In this document: positions 1 to 12,559 of the stretch, piece after piece | Layout of the letters: each line of letters starts with the position of its first letter | Position numbering within the stretch: the first letter of the stretch is position 1 | NCBI GenBank assembly: GCA_001692895.1 | Contig: KV748182.1 | Span: forward strand, 248,001 to 312,000 | Direction of reading: 5' to 3' | Length of the DNA: 64,000 nt | Source of the DNA: Cenococcum geophilum 1.58 | Lineage: Eukaryota > Ascomycota > Dothideomycetes > Gloniales > Gloniaceae | Translations under genes and position numbers: made by a program | Notes under the pieces: generated by a model | Seen by the model: the letters and a program-made list of their open reading frames with translations, nothing else | Database searches by the model: none | Told to the model about the DNA's origin: nothing

Positions 1-1571
1 CCCTTTTTCTCTTACTGGCCTAGTATAAGGGAGTAAAGATTTACTAGGCTATCTCTTTTCCCAATTAGGCTAACTCTTACTTTTTTTGCCGGTAGAAGCG
101 GCTTATATAGCCCTTCTTACCGCAGTTATAATAGGTATATGTCTCCCGGTTCCCCTCCTACGGATTAGGTCTTTGCCTATTATTATTTTAGGGTTAATTA
201 GCATTGCTCTAGGGCTGTGAGGCCTACTTATGTTGTCCTTCTATAGAGCGGTTAGGTCGAAATCTACCCCTATTATTAAAGCTAGGTCTAGTCCTATGCT
301 CTTTATTATTAGTGTCTTGTTCCTTTTACTTGCCTAGATAGTCTCTTTTAGCACTCTTAATCTAAGTAGCTTTAGAGATAAGCTTTTTTTAAGAGGTAGG
401 AATTTCGCCCTTCTNTTATATGGCCTNTTAAATCTTAGGTNNTAGCTTAGNNAGTAGCTGGTGAAGTTATATAGCGTTATCCTATAGATCTAAGTAGGGT
501 ATATTGTCTTCTAATTCTTCTAAGTAGTTTATAAACTGGACCACAGTCTAACTATCCCGCTGTTTAGCGTTATAGTATCGCTAGTTATAGTCTATTCCTT
601 AATTAGTAGGGTTTTAGACCTAATTAACTAACCAGGTCCTAAGTTTGCTAAATTTAAGGGGTGTAGTAAGTTTCTTCTTATAGCGTGTCTATAAACTCTT
701 AACGGTGCCACGCAGGAAGGTAGAAGTAATTAGTGTCTAATTATACTTATTAGAGTAACGTTTCGGATCTAGCCAAAACTTAGTTTTATATTATTAGATA
801 AAACGATTATAGTTCCGAAGACTATTACTATAGTACTTATTAGGTTCCTTTATGCGGAATTTAGGTTTTTCTAATGTTATAGCATAGTGTGGCGTTACCC
901 CTTTAAGTCCGCTTTGTGTCTAGGGTGTCTATACTTCCTCTAATTGTCCTTATAATTGTTCTTAGTAGTCTTAATATACTTATCTTAATTATATCTCCAA
1001 CTCCTTTATTTTTTATAGGGTCTCGTATAGCGACCGCTCCGATAACTCCCTAGTGGTAATTATTTCTAAGGGTCTCGCAAGGTTAGACGGACTAGCCGTG
1101 GCTTCTTTATAGGAAGAGGGAATGCGCTCCTCTAGGGAGACTCTTTAAGCCTCTTACGGTAAGGGCGTTGCTTCGTGGGGTATAGGAGTATAGTCCGTTA
1201 TTATTAATTAATAGCCGTATATTCCTAACGGATTGTAAGCGATTAGAATTATAAGAGGCTAGCTTAACTAGAACGTATAATTATCTAATTAACAGTATTA
1301 CTGGTAAGTAGAAGGTAAGTTAAAGGTAAGTTAAAGGTAGAATAAGTTTTACGTATTAAAGGACAAATGCTTTTAACCACTTCTATTTAGAGACTAATTG
1401 CTAGTTCTTCTCTAGAGGGGAACCAGCTTCCTATATATTCCTTCTAAGACGCTAGTAAAACCTTTTACCCCTAACCTATCTAACTATGTCTTCTGGAATA
1501 TAGATGGGATATAGATAAAACCTCCTACCGTCTTATCGGATATGTACCTCCCGGGGGATTCCGTTATAACA
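1..1571 (-). mobile_element. Gypsy-type LTR retrotransposon (E), 5' LTR and gag part, degraded
   Basis: On the minus strand about 30-560 reads as a gypsy gag. A segment reading AKQRDSxTVVQFINYLEELE (x = stop) at about 470-560 resembles the gag core, and at about 60-120 a CCHC zinc knuckle is recognisable as YYNCGKKGYISRFYRQ with Cys/His positions mutated to Tyr. The frame is interrupted by TAG/TAA codons where Gln or Trp is expected. The right edge at 1571 has the LTR start (minus sense TGTTATAACGG); copia sequence resumes at 1572, so this gypsy was inserted into the copia copy. The LTR's inner end and the second LTR (outside the window) could not be placed. Several N runs occur at 415-452. 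Confidence 0.7.
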
Positions 1572-4500
1572 ATTATATTAAAATTGTGGTTACCTTCTAA
1601 AGCACATTAATTATAGCTCTCCTTTAGGGCATTTTCTATAGCATCCTATAAAGGCTTAGAGCTGCTATCCTTATAGTAAGGCTTAATAATAGTTAAACGG
1701 AATTAAGTGGGTTTATAAGGTATTTAAATAGTATAAGTCTAACTATTAATTATAATAAGTTAATATAGGCCTAACTATTCTCCCTTTTTACGCTATACGC
1801 GTACCTTAAACTAGAGTAGTAAATTAAGCGTAGTTAAGGTATTTAGACCATTTCTTATTCCTAGTACGTTATTAACCTAGCGTATAGCGTAGAGACATTA
1901 TACCTCCTTTATTGCCTTATAAATAGCCTCAGCTTATTATATAATAAAGGGAGACGATAAAGAATTATTAGTTATTTAAGGGTAGGCGCTAAAGACTAGT
2001 AATATAGGTATAAGTCTATCCGGGCTAGCGGAATTATTAATGGCTTTAACAGCTATTTATAAGGTAAGTTTTTCGCTAGCGTTCTCTAGTTTTAAAGAGA
2101 TAATCTTATATACGCGGCGTAATAGTATATAATATCGCTCTACTTTTCTAATACTATTATATGCCTTAATAGGGACTTCCTTAACCTTAATTACTATTAC
2201 CTTTATCTATTATTAAAACTCTATAGATAAGAAGTTCTTTCCTATATTATAGACAATTTAATTAGGGGGTCCTAGGTAGATATCGATCTAGCATAATTAA
2301 AGGGTATTTTATGCATTCTTAGCTAATATATCCTTTAAGAATTATACAGCTTAGAAGGAGGTTAAGAAGTTAATAACTTAGAGTACTAGCTTGCCGCTAA
2401 GATATATAACGTTAACGATAATATAGAAGTTAAAGTTATAGTTATCTTTAAGGGTGAACTTAAATCGGCTAGGGGACTTCTAGTTTATTTAGTAGTAATA
2501 GTAGTACTTTATAAGATGCTTAATTGCCTTAACCTTAACTTTACGGCCTACTTACTAAAGAACCCTAAGCAATTAATAAATGGATAGGTGGCCAAAATAA
2601 TAGTGTAGTTAACGTAACTCTAACTTAGTTAGGTAGCTCTAAGTAATACTCTTTTCTAGTTAATAAAAGAGCAACTAAGGGTAACCCTACTTGCGTATAA
2701 TAGGCACCCGATTATCTCCCTAAATAAGTATATCCTTAAGGTTATTAAGCTTAATGCCTAATTTATTTATATCTTTAATGCAAAATAGAAATAGGGTATT
2801 TGTAGGAATAACGTAAAAGGTAATATGCCCTAAGGGGGTTTAGACCCTAATTATGCTAAGAGAAATTATAGTATCCTTACTAAAACAAATTATATATTAG
2901 CCTGCCGTTAAATAGTTAATCTAAATAGAGCTATTAAGCTGCTAAAGGGCTTAAACTTAAGGTTCTCCTACTATAGATACTCCTATGGCTCTAGTATCTG
3001 GTATAATACTATAAAAGATATTCGCCGAGTATCTGTTATTAAAGGAGAACGTAAAACTCTCCCTTGGCTTATTAAAGATATTTAACTTTATAGTAAAATA
3101 GAGCGTAGATTAGTTATTAAGAATAGTAATGGTTTATATACTATCTACCTTACCATACTTAGTAAAGTATTGGTTAGGTAAGTACTCCTTAATTTCTATA
3201 TCTATAAGGAGCTATTTAGCCTTATTAACCTTACCCTTAAGATCTTCTACGCCTTTATATTAAACTAGGAAGCTTTAAAAGTAGGTCATAGTAACCTTAT
3301 AATTTCTAACGTTTTTTATACTCTAGTAAAACTTATTATATACCTCCTTTTACTTATTAAGAGAATGCCTAGTTAACTAGTAATTCGGTTTCTTATAAAC
3401 GTAGCACTTTTTTTAGCAATTACTTTAAAATAAATCTCCACGAGGACCTCTACCTTTACCTTATAGTTGTTAATTATACCCTCTGCTATATTACCTACCC
3501 CGGCTACTATATATTCGATTAGTCTAATTATAATTATATTAGTTAGGCGGGTTAATTAAAGTAGGTTAGAGTTAGGCGTTAAATTACTATACTTCTTAAA
3601 AGCGTAGAGCGGTGCTAATAAAAGATCTTAATTAAGCATATACTCCTTTATAAGTATTTATAGGATTAAAGAGAGCAAGGTTATATTCTTTAATACCTCG
3701 GTATACGCTAATGACTTAATTACATAGGCTAAAGTCCTCTTAATATAATTTAGATAAACTACATTAAATTATTTAAAGTTAATTAAAGAGCTTTTAAAGA
3801 CAATTAAGCCGAGGGATACTTAGGTTTATAGTAATAATCCTTAAAAAGGTAGTCTCTCTCCATTCTAATATATACTACTACTTATTCTCTTCTATTTTAA
3901 AGTGGTATCTTAACTTATATATTATACGGTTAAAATTATATCCTTTTCCTACTAAACGATTATAATAGAAGGTACTAGCTTGGCCCTTAAGCATAACAGA
4001 ATAGGCGTTATGGTATTAATTAGACTTTATTCTTACCTTTTAGCAATAGTTATAAAAGATACGTAGTTTCGAATTAAGAATATTATATAATTCCCCGCCA
4101 AACTTCTTTTCCTAATTTAAATAGAGCTTTGTAAGCTCTATAAGCAATTTTAAACTGCCTCTAATTTAAGATTAAGATGGAAGAGGTAGGGGTTATATTA
4201 TAGGCTGCAGTAGGGACGTAGGTCTAGTTAGTAGAGTCTAAAGGTCGTTAAATTGTAAAGCAATAGGATCCTATGCCTACTCTTATTAGGGTATAGTATC
4301 TAATATTAAGGTTATAGGTTAAATTAGATACAGAGGAGTTAAAGGCGGAGGTAGGTTTATCTTTAGAGGTATATTACTTAGGTTCTATTATAAGTTAAGC
4401 TTCCTTATAATACGTAGTTAGTGCTTAATCTCTTATAAAGTCTATTTATGCTCTTCTTTTACGTTAATAACCTACTCCTAAATATTGTTTCTAATAGTAC

Positions 4501-5372
4501 CCCCATCCTTAGGGATAAATACTCTATTCTCCTAAAGGAAGTTATGGAAGTCTTATATAATATCCTTATTTATAGGGGCCTATATTTCCTTTATCTATCT
4601 AATAAAGTCCTCCTTTATATATTCCTATAGCGCGGTATTATTATATTTACTATCCTTATAATATACTATACGGTATAATAAAAATTCATTTAAGTCTTGT
4701 TTATTAGCGTTTATAAGGTTAATTATAGCTTTATTCTATATCTTTAGGTTAATATCTTCCTTATACTTCTTTAGGTAGGTTAACGCTATAGTAGGTATAG
4801 AATTAACGGGGTGTCGTACGTTAAAGGTAGGTAGGATTTTCGGTTTTATAGGATCTTATAGGTTTACTATTAAGAGGTAGGCAATTTAAGATGTTGTTTA
4901 ACGTGTTTTGGACGTCGTTTAACGCATTTTAGACATTAACTTAGGACCCTAGGTTTAGTAACACTTCTAACCTAAAGTATTTAACCAAATCTTTATAAAC
5001 GCGGTTATTTTATATAATAGACGCAACTTAGTATCTCCTAGTACTTAGTAACACTTCTATTACTAGTTTTCCGCAAGTTTAAGGTAGTACAGTATCGCCG
5101 GGATCTATTCCATATAAGCGCATATAGCACCCCTATATAAGACTATCTCTTTTATATAAAAACCTAGCTGCTCTATAGTTGACTATATATTTAACTACTA
5201 ATTAGTGTTGGTTACATAGGGTGACTTACTAATAACGACTACTCGAGTAGGTTATAGTGATGTTGGTTAATAAAGCTTATTAATTAGAATAAGGAAGGGC
5301 GAGGAACTTAAGGCTCCTTGCCACGCTAGTGCCGCGGCGATATATAATGGCAACTTGCCTTATTCCCGACAC
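1572..5372 (-). mobile_element. Ty1/copia retrotransposon (copy 0), RIP-degraded, 5' part
   Basis: This is a reverse-oriented copy of the element at 6563-18198; long stretches match its reverse complement, for example 2400-2500 against 9390-9490. It carries the 5' LTR at 5206-5372, the gag region with a mutated zinc knuckle at about 3358-3425, and the protease and integrase parts. The RT end is lost because a gypsy element interrupts it at 1571. All frames are broken by stop codons at former Gln/Trp codons. It preserves the empty sites of two insertions found in the other copia copy (about 3255 and 4372). Confidence 0.85.
5206..5372 (-). repeat. Copia 5' LTR (copy 0), 167 bp
   Basis: In plus sense it runs from TGTTGGTTACATAGGG to CTTATTCCCGACA. 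The same termini are found at 22777-22942 and 36847-37012, and reversed at 6563-6758 and 18003-18198. Confidence 0.85.
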
Positions 5373-5666
5373 TATTTAAAGTTATTTCTCTTTCTAATAG
5401 ATTAAAACCCTTTTTAGCCTTCTTTTATTTAAGTTTATAAAGACCCTACTTAGCTAAACAAAATTCCTTTAAACAGACCTTTTTATAAACCTTCTTAATA
5501 CGGGATAACTAAGCGTACGCAGCTAGTTAAGTATTAAGTATTTAAGACTCTTTAACCCAAAAACGCTAGAACTTAGCTAGGGTATACTCCTACTTACTAT
5601 ATAAATAATTAAAATCGCTATAGGTTACAGAGAGTTGGTTTTTTTATAACTTTTTAGTAGTAGATT
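5373..5666 (-). pseudogene. Degenerate lysine-rich ORF fragment, unclassified
   Basis: The minus strand holds a readable Lys-rich tail around 5400-5480, of the form RIKKVYKKVCLKExxLAK followed by GLYKLK, with stops only at Gln/Trp-like positions. A related reading lies at 39150-39500. It is sandwiched between the copia LTR (ends 5372) and the gypsy B LTR (starts 5667), so it is host to both or a piece of an older element. I do not recognise the family; a transposase C-terminal tail is one possibility. Confidence 0.4.
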
Positions 5667-5936
5667 TGTGAGGGATCGAAGAGGCTTTAGAGTAGATTTA
5701 AAGGAATAAATATATTCTATCTAAATCTAGGGGTATAGCTCTTATAGAGAACAAGACGTTATGTAAAGAAGAGAAAGGAATAATAAGAGAATTTTATAAT
5801 TAAATAGTTAGGGGTCTTAGTAGTCAATATATACGTATATACGCATGCGGTTTTAATAGACTTTAGTAAAATTTAATTAATCTAATAGAACTTAATAGAA
5901 AGACGTTTCTAGTATAACTAGGCTAGTCCTATTATA
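5667..5936 (-). repeat. Gypsy B 3' LTR, 270 bp
   Basis: The reverse complement starts TATAATAGGACTAGCC and ends CCCTCACA. It matches the 345 bp solo LTR at 41837-42181, lacking about 75 bp near its start. A purine-rich tract (minus sense AAAGGGCGGG at 5941-5950) lies just upstream of the LTR start, as expected for a polypurine tract. Confidence 0.75.
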
Positions 5937-6562
5937 GTATCCCGCCCTTTAGCTAAAGGTCTAAAATAATTTAATTTTAGTTAAGACTTATTATTTATCG
6001 CGTTTATATCCTTACGGCGGGTAGTGGTATAGAGTTTTACTAGTTCTATTATTAAATGGACTAATTAGGATTTTCTATCCCTAAGATAGAAAATCGCTAT
6101 TAGCTTAGTTAAGGCGGTAAGTAAAACTAATATCTTTGCAGAGGGTCTTAGTAAAGCAATTCTTAACTAATTAGATAACTTTAACCGCTAGTTAAAGTTC
6201 CTTAACATCTTACGTATTACGTAATTATATTATAAACGTTATAATATATTTTAAGTTCTTTTTAATTTCGAGCTTTCTGCTATTATATTTTATATATTCG
6301 TATTAGGTAGTAATTATTTGCCATTATATCGCGTCTATCTAGCTAAAGTAGGCCGTAAAGGATAGTCCTTATAGAATTCTTTTACTAGGGAAGGTATATT
6401 AGCCTTAATCTATTCATAGATTTCTTAGGTTTATATTTTATATTCTTTCTATTTAATAAGAAGTTTAAATTATTTAAATTATATTTTCTATTATATATTA
6501 TTAATTAAGTTAATAAAGTAAGAACTATTACTATTATTAATAATTATAGGAGGTAGTGGCGG
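5937..6562 (-). mobile_element. Gypsy B 3' end: chromodomain and 3' non-coding region
   Basis: Read on the minus strand, about 6557-6290 continues an integrase C-terminus into a chromodomain-like stretch. The readable pieces are FKLLIK, a Gly-Tyr-type core, then SLVKEFYKDYPLRPTLAR. The stretch down to the polypurine tract is non-coding and holds two near-palindromes, at about 6069-6095 and 6190-6215. The element is cut at 6562 by the copia insertion; its integrase continues at 18199-19050. The 5 bp target duplication GGCGG lies at 6558-6562 and 18199-18203. Confidence 0.7.
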
Positions 6563-6758
6563 TGTCGGGAATAAAGGTAAATGGTTACTATATAAGGTAT
6601 ATTGCCGTCACGTATAGCAAGTTGCCATCACGTGCCGCCGCGGCACTAGTGTAGTGAGGAACCTTAAGTTCCTCACCCCTTTCTTTAAGAAGAAAACAGA
6701 ACAATTATTATACTATTTACGAACCGTAGTTATGTAATATCCCCTTATGTAACCAACA
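6563..6758 (+). repeat. Copia copy 1 5' LTR, 196 bp
   Basis: It starts TGTCGGGAATAAAGG and ends ATGTAACCAACA. It is directly preceded by target duplication GGCGG. Confidence 0.9.
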
Positions 6759-7039
6759 CTGATTAGTGGTTAACTTTACTATTATACTATAGAATAGTAA
6801 GGTATTCCACTAAGAAGAGACAAGCTACTGTACCAGTGCTACTCGTGCTAGAGGAAGCTATCTTTTAAGGTTAAAACTGGTCCTAAACCTTAAATAGAAC
6901 TCTTCTATAAATCTAAGGATTTAAAGGCTAGAACTAGTTCTAAGCCTTTTTAAGATTACGGATTCTTGCGTCTATTATGTAGAACAATACGCTTTATAAG
7001 TCTTCGCGATTTAAGGCTAGAACTGGTCCTAAGCCCTAT

Positions 7040-7135
7040 AATCGTAAATATATATCTAAACGCGTACTAAACGACAAACGCGTACTAAATGATAAATATA
7101 TATTACGAACGCGTACTAAACGACAATCCCTATAC
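7040..7135 (+). repeat. Tandem repeats in copia 5' leader
   Basis: An 18-20 bp unit of the form AACGCGTACTAAACGACAA is repeated about three to four times just ahead of the gag ATG. A related array (TGTTTAACGCGTTTTGGACG type) is found in the reversed copies near 4890-4935 and 36550-36580, so it belongs to the element's leader. Confidence 0.6.
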
Positions 7136-7163
7136 TAATAACACTTCCCTCCCTCCGAAAACA

Positions 7164-8730
7164 TGGCTACGCCTACTTTAAATAACTGGAAAGACTCTTT
7201 ACTACTAGGGGTAGCTAAGCACGCGAAACTTATTAATGAAAATTGGGATAAATTCGCCTTTAATATAATAACTTATACCGCAAAATAAGTTAACGGCTTT
7301 CTCCTATACTATATTGTATTCTACTAAAATAGATACTACGCCAACTTATAACTATAGGAGTATTTTAGGGAGGATTTTATAGGATAGACCGCTGATACCT
7401 AGGCACTTGGCAACGTTAATATTATTTAGGATTTTTAAGACTTCCTCTATAGGAATAGGGTATATATTATTAAGAACAGTAACCCAATTACTAGTAATAT
7501 TTAGGCCGTTATTACTAGTATAGAAGAACTAATATGGACGGAAGCTAAGATTATACGTTAACTATAGAAACCTAAAAATAACCTATATTCTTTGGAAGGC
7601 AACTTTAATTTATATTAAAACCCCTAGAACGCTAACCCCCTACCTAGAGCTACTCTCTTACCTAGAGGTGCCCTCCTACTTAGAGTTGCTCCGCCTCTAC
7701 CTCCTCTACTTTAGTTAACTGGTAAGCCTTTATTATAAGAAGTTATAAATCTAATAAAGGTATATTTAGACAAAGAGAAGAAGTTTAGGGGAGAACTATA
7801 TAATATACTTGGAGTAAAACTATAGGTCTTTTATAACTGTTGCAATAAGGTTANAATTTAATNCTACTAGTACTANTANGCTTTCTCNATTATGTTAAAN
7901 GGANNGGCNGTNANATTCTATTANAACNATATTNCGGGTAAAAACTATAGCTTTAATATAATGCTTTAGCTTACTAGAGCCCACTTTAAGACTAATAAGA
8001 ATCGCTAGCTTTATATGTCTAAATAGCGGGAGACTATATTTTAAAGAGTTATTGCTTCTAACCCAATAAAGACTCATTTAGAGTGCCTTTAACTACTCTT
8101 TAATAAACTCTAGAAAATCTAACGTGGCCTTACTAAAACCTACTAAAATAAGAACAGCCTAAGGGACCAGGTTATCTTAGTATGCTATAGCGTTCCTAAG
8201 TATAATTTGGCGCTATATAAACTTATACATATATTTAAAGGAGTATATACCGAACTACGCTCTACTATAGGTACTATAATGCGAATATAAGAACCTTAAC
8301 AGTTCTATACCGAAAACCCTGCCTAACTAAGTATTCCTAACTAATATAATTATAACTAGACTGATTAAATATATAGTGGCCGTAGTAGGGAATATAAAAG
8401 AGGGTATAATTAATGTTAACTATAAGGTAATTATAGAGGTCCTTATAGAGGTTTATTTCGAAGTAATTACTAAAAGAAGTGCTATGTTTATAAGAAGCCA
8501 AATTGCTAGTTAACTAAACACTCCCTTAATAAGCGAAAGGAGGTATATAATAAGTTCTGTTAGAGTATAAGAAATGTTAGAAATTATAAGGTTACTATAG
8601 CCTACTTCTAAAGCTTCCTGGTTTAATATAAAGGCGTAGAAGATCTTAAGGGTGAGGTTAATAAGACCGAATAGCTCCTTATAGATATGGAAATTGAGGA
8701 CTACTTACCTAACTAATACTTTACTGAGTA
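7164..8730 (+). pseudogene. Copia gag with zinc knuckle, broken
   Basis: The ATG at 7164 opens a reading MATPTLNNWKDSLLLGVAKH, typical of the N-terminus of fungal copia gag. The region 8480-8530 reads KKCYVYKKPNC, then TKHSLNKRKE, i.e. a CX2C/H/C knuckle with the second Cys changed to Tyr (TGT to TAT). Stops appear throughout as TAA/TAG. The function in a live copy would be particle assembly and RNA packaging. N bases at 7854-7934 hamper exact reading. Confidence 0.75.
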
Positions 8731-8734
8731 TAGT

Positions 8735-11083
8735 AAGGTAAATGGTATATAAATTGTCGCTATTCTTAATGACTAATTTACACTCTATTCTATTACGAAA
8801 TTAGACATCTTTAATAAGCTAAAGGAGAGTTCCGCGTTTTCCTTTAACGACAGATACTCGGCGAACGTCTTCTATAGTATTATGCCGGATACTAGAGCCG
8901 TAGGAGTATCTATAGTAGGAGAACCTTAAGTTTAAGCCCTTTAGTAGCTTAATAGCTTTATTTAGATTAACTATTTAACGGTAGGCTAGTATATAATTTG
9001 TTTTAGCAAAGGTACTATAATCTCTCTTAGCACAATTAGGGTTTAAACCCCCTTAGGGTATATTAGTTTTTATGTTATTCTTATAAATACCCCGTTTCTA
9101 TTTTATATTAGAGATATAAATAAATTAGGCATTAAGCTTAATAACCTTAAGAATATATTTATCTAAGGAGATAATTAGGTGCCCGTTATACGCAAGTAGG
9201 GTTACCCCTAGTTGCTCCTTTATTAACTAGAAAAGAGTATTACTTAAAACTACTTAACTAAGTTAGAGTTACGCCAACTATACCGTCATTTTAGCCACCT
9301 ATCCGTTTATTAATTACTTAGGGTTCTTTAGCAAGTAGGCTATAAAGTTAAAATTAAGGCAATTAAGCATCTTATAAAGTATTACTATTACTACTAAATA
9401 AACTAGAAGTCCCCTGGCTAATTTAAGTTTACCCTTAAAAATAACTATAACTTTAACTTCTGTATTATTATTAATGTTATATATCTTAGCGGCAAGCTAG
9501 TACTCTAAGTTATTAACTTCTTAACCTTTTTCTAAGCCGCGCGTTTCTTAAAAAAATATATTAGCTAGAAACATATAGGATACCCTTTAGTTATACTAGA
9601 TTAATGTCTATTTAGGACCCCCTAATTAAATTGTCCATAATATAGAAAAGAACTTCTTATTTATAGAGTTTTAATAATAGATAAAGGTAATAGCAATTAA
9701 GGTTAAGGAAGTCCCCGTTAAGGTATATAATAGTATTAGAAAAGTAGAATAATATTATATACTATTACGCCGCGTATATAAGATTATCTCTTTAGAACTA
9801 AAGGATGCTAGTAAAGAACTTACCTTATAAATAGCTGTTAAAGCTATTAATAATTTCGCTAGCCTAGATAAACTCGTACCTATATTACTAGTCTTTAGCG
9901 CCTACCCTTAAATAACTAACAATTTTTTACTATCTCCCTCTATTATATAATAAGCTAAGGCTATTCGTAAGGTAATAAAGGAGGTGTAACGTCTCTACGC
10001 TATACGCTAGGTTAATAACGCACTAGTAATAAAAAATGGCCTAAATACCTTAACTACGCTTAATCTGCTACTTTAGTCTAAAGTACGCGTATAGCGTAAA
10101 AGGGGAGGATGGTTAGGCCCACACTAACTTATTATAATTAATAGTTAAACTTATACTATTTAGATGCCTTATAGACCCACTTAATTCCGTTTAACTGTTA
10201 TTAAGCCTTACTATAAAGATAATAATTCTAAGCCTTTACAGGATGCCCTAAAAGATGCCCTAAAAGAGAATTATAATTAATATACTCTAGAAGGCAACTA
10301 TAATCCTAATATAATTGTAGTAAATGCGCTATAACTATAACGCGGTAGAGGTCGCCCGAAGGGATTACGGAATTACTAATATTTTATTAATTTTAAAGAA
10401 CAATTTATTGCCGCCATTAAGAATAGAGTTAAGTTATTAATGGCCTTTATAATAGCTAAAGAGAAGGCTAACTTTAAGCTTATAAAATAGCTCTAAAAGA
10501 AAGGTTGTATTATAACCCTAGAAGCTCCTTTTTAAGTATTTAACAAGTAGAAGATCGACGGTCTTATTATAAGAGGAGTCTTTAAATTTAAGAAGTATGA
10601 CCCTACTAAGTTTAATAAAGTTTACATCTTTAAGTTAAGGATAGTTAATAAGATTAAGGGCAAGGCTACTAACGCCCTATTTAAGGAATTAAGGCTTATT
10701 ATCTAAGGGTATAATAATAATAGCAAAGAGATAATTCTTATATAATCTTTTATAATTTAACGAGCTAGTTAGTAAGTTATTGTTATATTAGCTCCCTCCT
10801 TAATAAAGAATAGAATAGCGGTTTATTTATAAGATATTACTTAAGCCTATACTTAATTAAAGATGCCCCTTTAGCGCTTAATACTAGCATATCTTCTAGA
10901 GTAAATTTGCCACTAGTATTCTAAAGATATAATTATAGTTATACTTAAGCTATTATATAGAATTATAGAGGTAGGAACTTACTAGTAGGCTACCTATAGT
11001 AAGCACTATAAAGAGAAGCTTTTAATAACTACTTCTATATTTAATTCCTGCTTCCTTATTATAACCACGGGAACCCTATTTAG
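8735..11083 (+). pseudogene. Copia pol, protease to integrase and start of RT, broken
   Basis: The readable parts are a protease-like stretch at about 9040-9150 (TPLGYISFYVIPINTPFLFY), the GAG-pre-integrase motif near 9250-9340 (LRQLYRHFSHLSV), the integrase core 9400-9900, and the linker with an RG-rich piece near 10340. The RT domain starts near 10500 and is cut at 11083 by the LINE; it resumes at 16691. Stops coincide with Gln/Trp codons. Confidence 0.75.
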
Positions 11084-11099
11084 AATTGTTGGTATATAA
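11084..11099. repeat. Target-site duplication of LINE 1, left copy
   Basis: The 16 bp AATTGTTGGTATATAA is repeated at 16675-16690. The uninterrupted version is present in the other copia copy at about 24184-24200 (reverse complement). Confidence 0.9.
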
Positions 11100-12559
11100 T
11101 AATAATAATAATAATTCATTGCTTAACGTCCGATTCGGATCCCTACTGGGCCCACGCGGACTACTCCTTATTTACATGTGGGGAGAAAACTCTATTTAAG
11201 AAAAATGAGAAAACCCCGTGATCTATCTCCCCGCCTTTTGGGACTCGCCTGCTTAGCGCCTACGAGTCGCCTATGGTGCTCTACTACCTTACTGTTTGAC
11301 CTTCTTAGGAACCACTGCTGCCGTAACAAGCCTACGGACGCGCTAGTATCACAAACTTTTACTCTACTACTGTAGAGTTACTAGGGGGCACCTACTGCTT
11401 GCCCCCTTGCCTTCTATTACTATTTCCCTTGCAACCCGGAACTAATTTAGCACATTTTAACTAATAAGCCACTAGGTAACCGCCTTGAGGCCTTTTTATA
11501 TTAAGAGTAGTGTATTATAGTTCTCTATGCCAGCTGCTAAGAGCATTGTTTCTTAATTAGTGCGTAGGGGGCATAGCAGTATTATATGTTTTGGTGTCTA
11601 TCTTAGCTAGCTATATTTACATCTTAGGCTACCTACTGGGACACCTACCTAGTAAAGCTAATCTTTTAGTCCTATTATTCCTGTTCTTAAGAGTGTTACT
11701 ATTATATTTTCTGCCTTTGTTAGGCCTTCTTGGAGCCCTTAGGTATTTACCCCCCATGGCGTTAACTATGCTATAGCTTAGGTTTGTCTTGCCTAAGTCA
11801 GCCTCTATACCTTTAACTCCTATTTACCTCTCTAGCGTTAGTCTAACTAGTATTATATTGCGGTAGATAGTTTCCCGGCATTCTTGCGTATTCTACTTTA
11901 GCTCCTTTCTCTATCTTACTGTTGTCTTTACTAACCTCTTACGCGTCTCCCTTCCTCCTCTATATAGGCCTGGGCCCTAAAGCGGCACTATTCTTTTTTT
12001 ACTTTCTTTACCTGTTTCTCTAATATCTCTTCCCTACTTTAGGGTTATTGGTTTATTCTCCTATAGAGCACCCTAGGGTCCCTCTATAGTTTACTTAGGC
12101 GTGTTTTAATATACTTTATAATATTAGAGTTACGTTTATTTTACGTTCTTTATATTGTAGCGGCTTTAATATGTAACTATAAGGGGGGAATATTGGATTC
12201 CTTCTTAAGCAGTGCTGTAGCCGTTCGCTTATNCCCGCCTATAATACTCTAGAGGTAGGCTGTTTAGACCTTTTAAAGTAGTTTAAGGAGTGATTTTAGG
12301 GGGCCCTTTTTAGTTTCTCCAATGGCCCAGATACTGGATCTATATATTATAGTTGGCCGGACGACTGCTATATATAGTAGGTGTGACCTCTAGAAGTATA
12401 GACCCTATATAGAATTAACAATCCTGGATAAAGCGATAAACTATGCTTGGCCTTTACGGGCCGCTTACGCCGCATATGCGCTCCACCGGAGCTTGCTATC
12501 TACCTATACTCCTAATACCCTTAGGCCCTAAACTAGTTAACCCCTAAAGCCTTAAATGC

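Noticed and set aside
4448..4630. 60-codon plus frame
   Set aside because: Antisense to the copia gag region; AT-rich chance frame.
11178..11776. Plus-strand frames of 61-65 codons
   Set aside because: They lie antisense to the 3' part of LINE 1; no domain.
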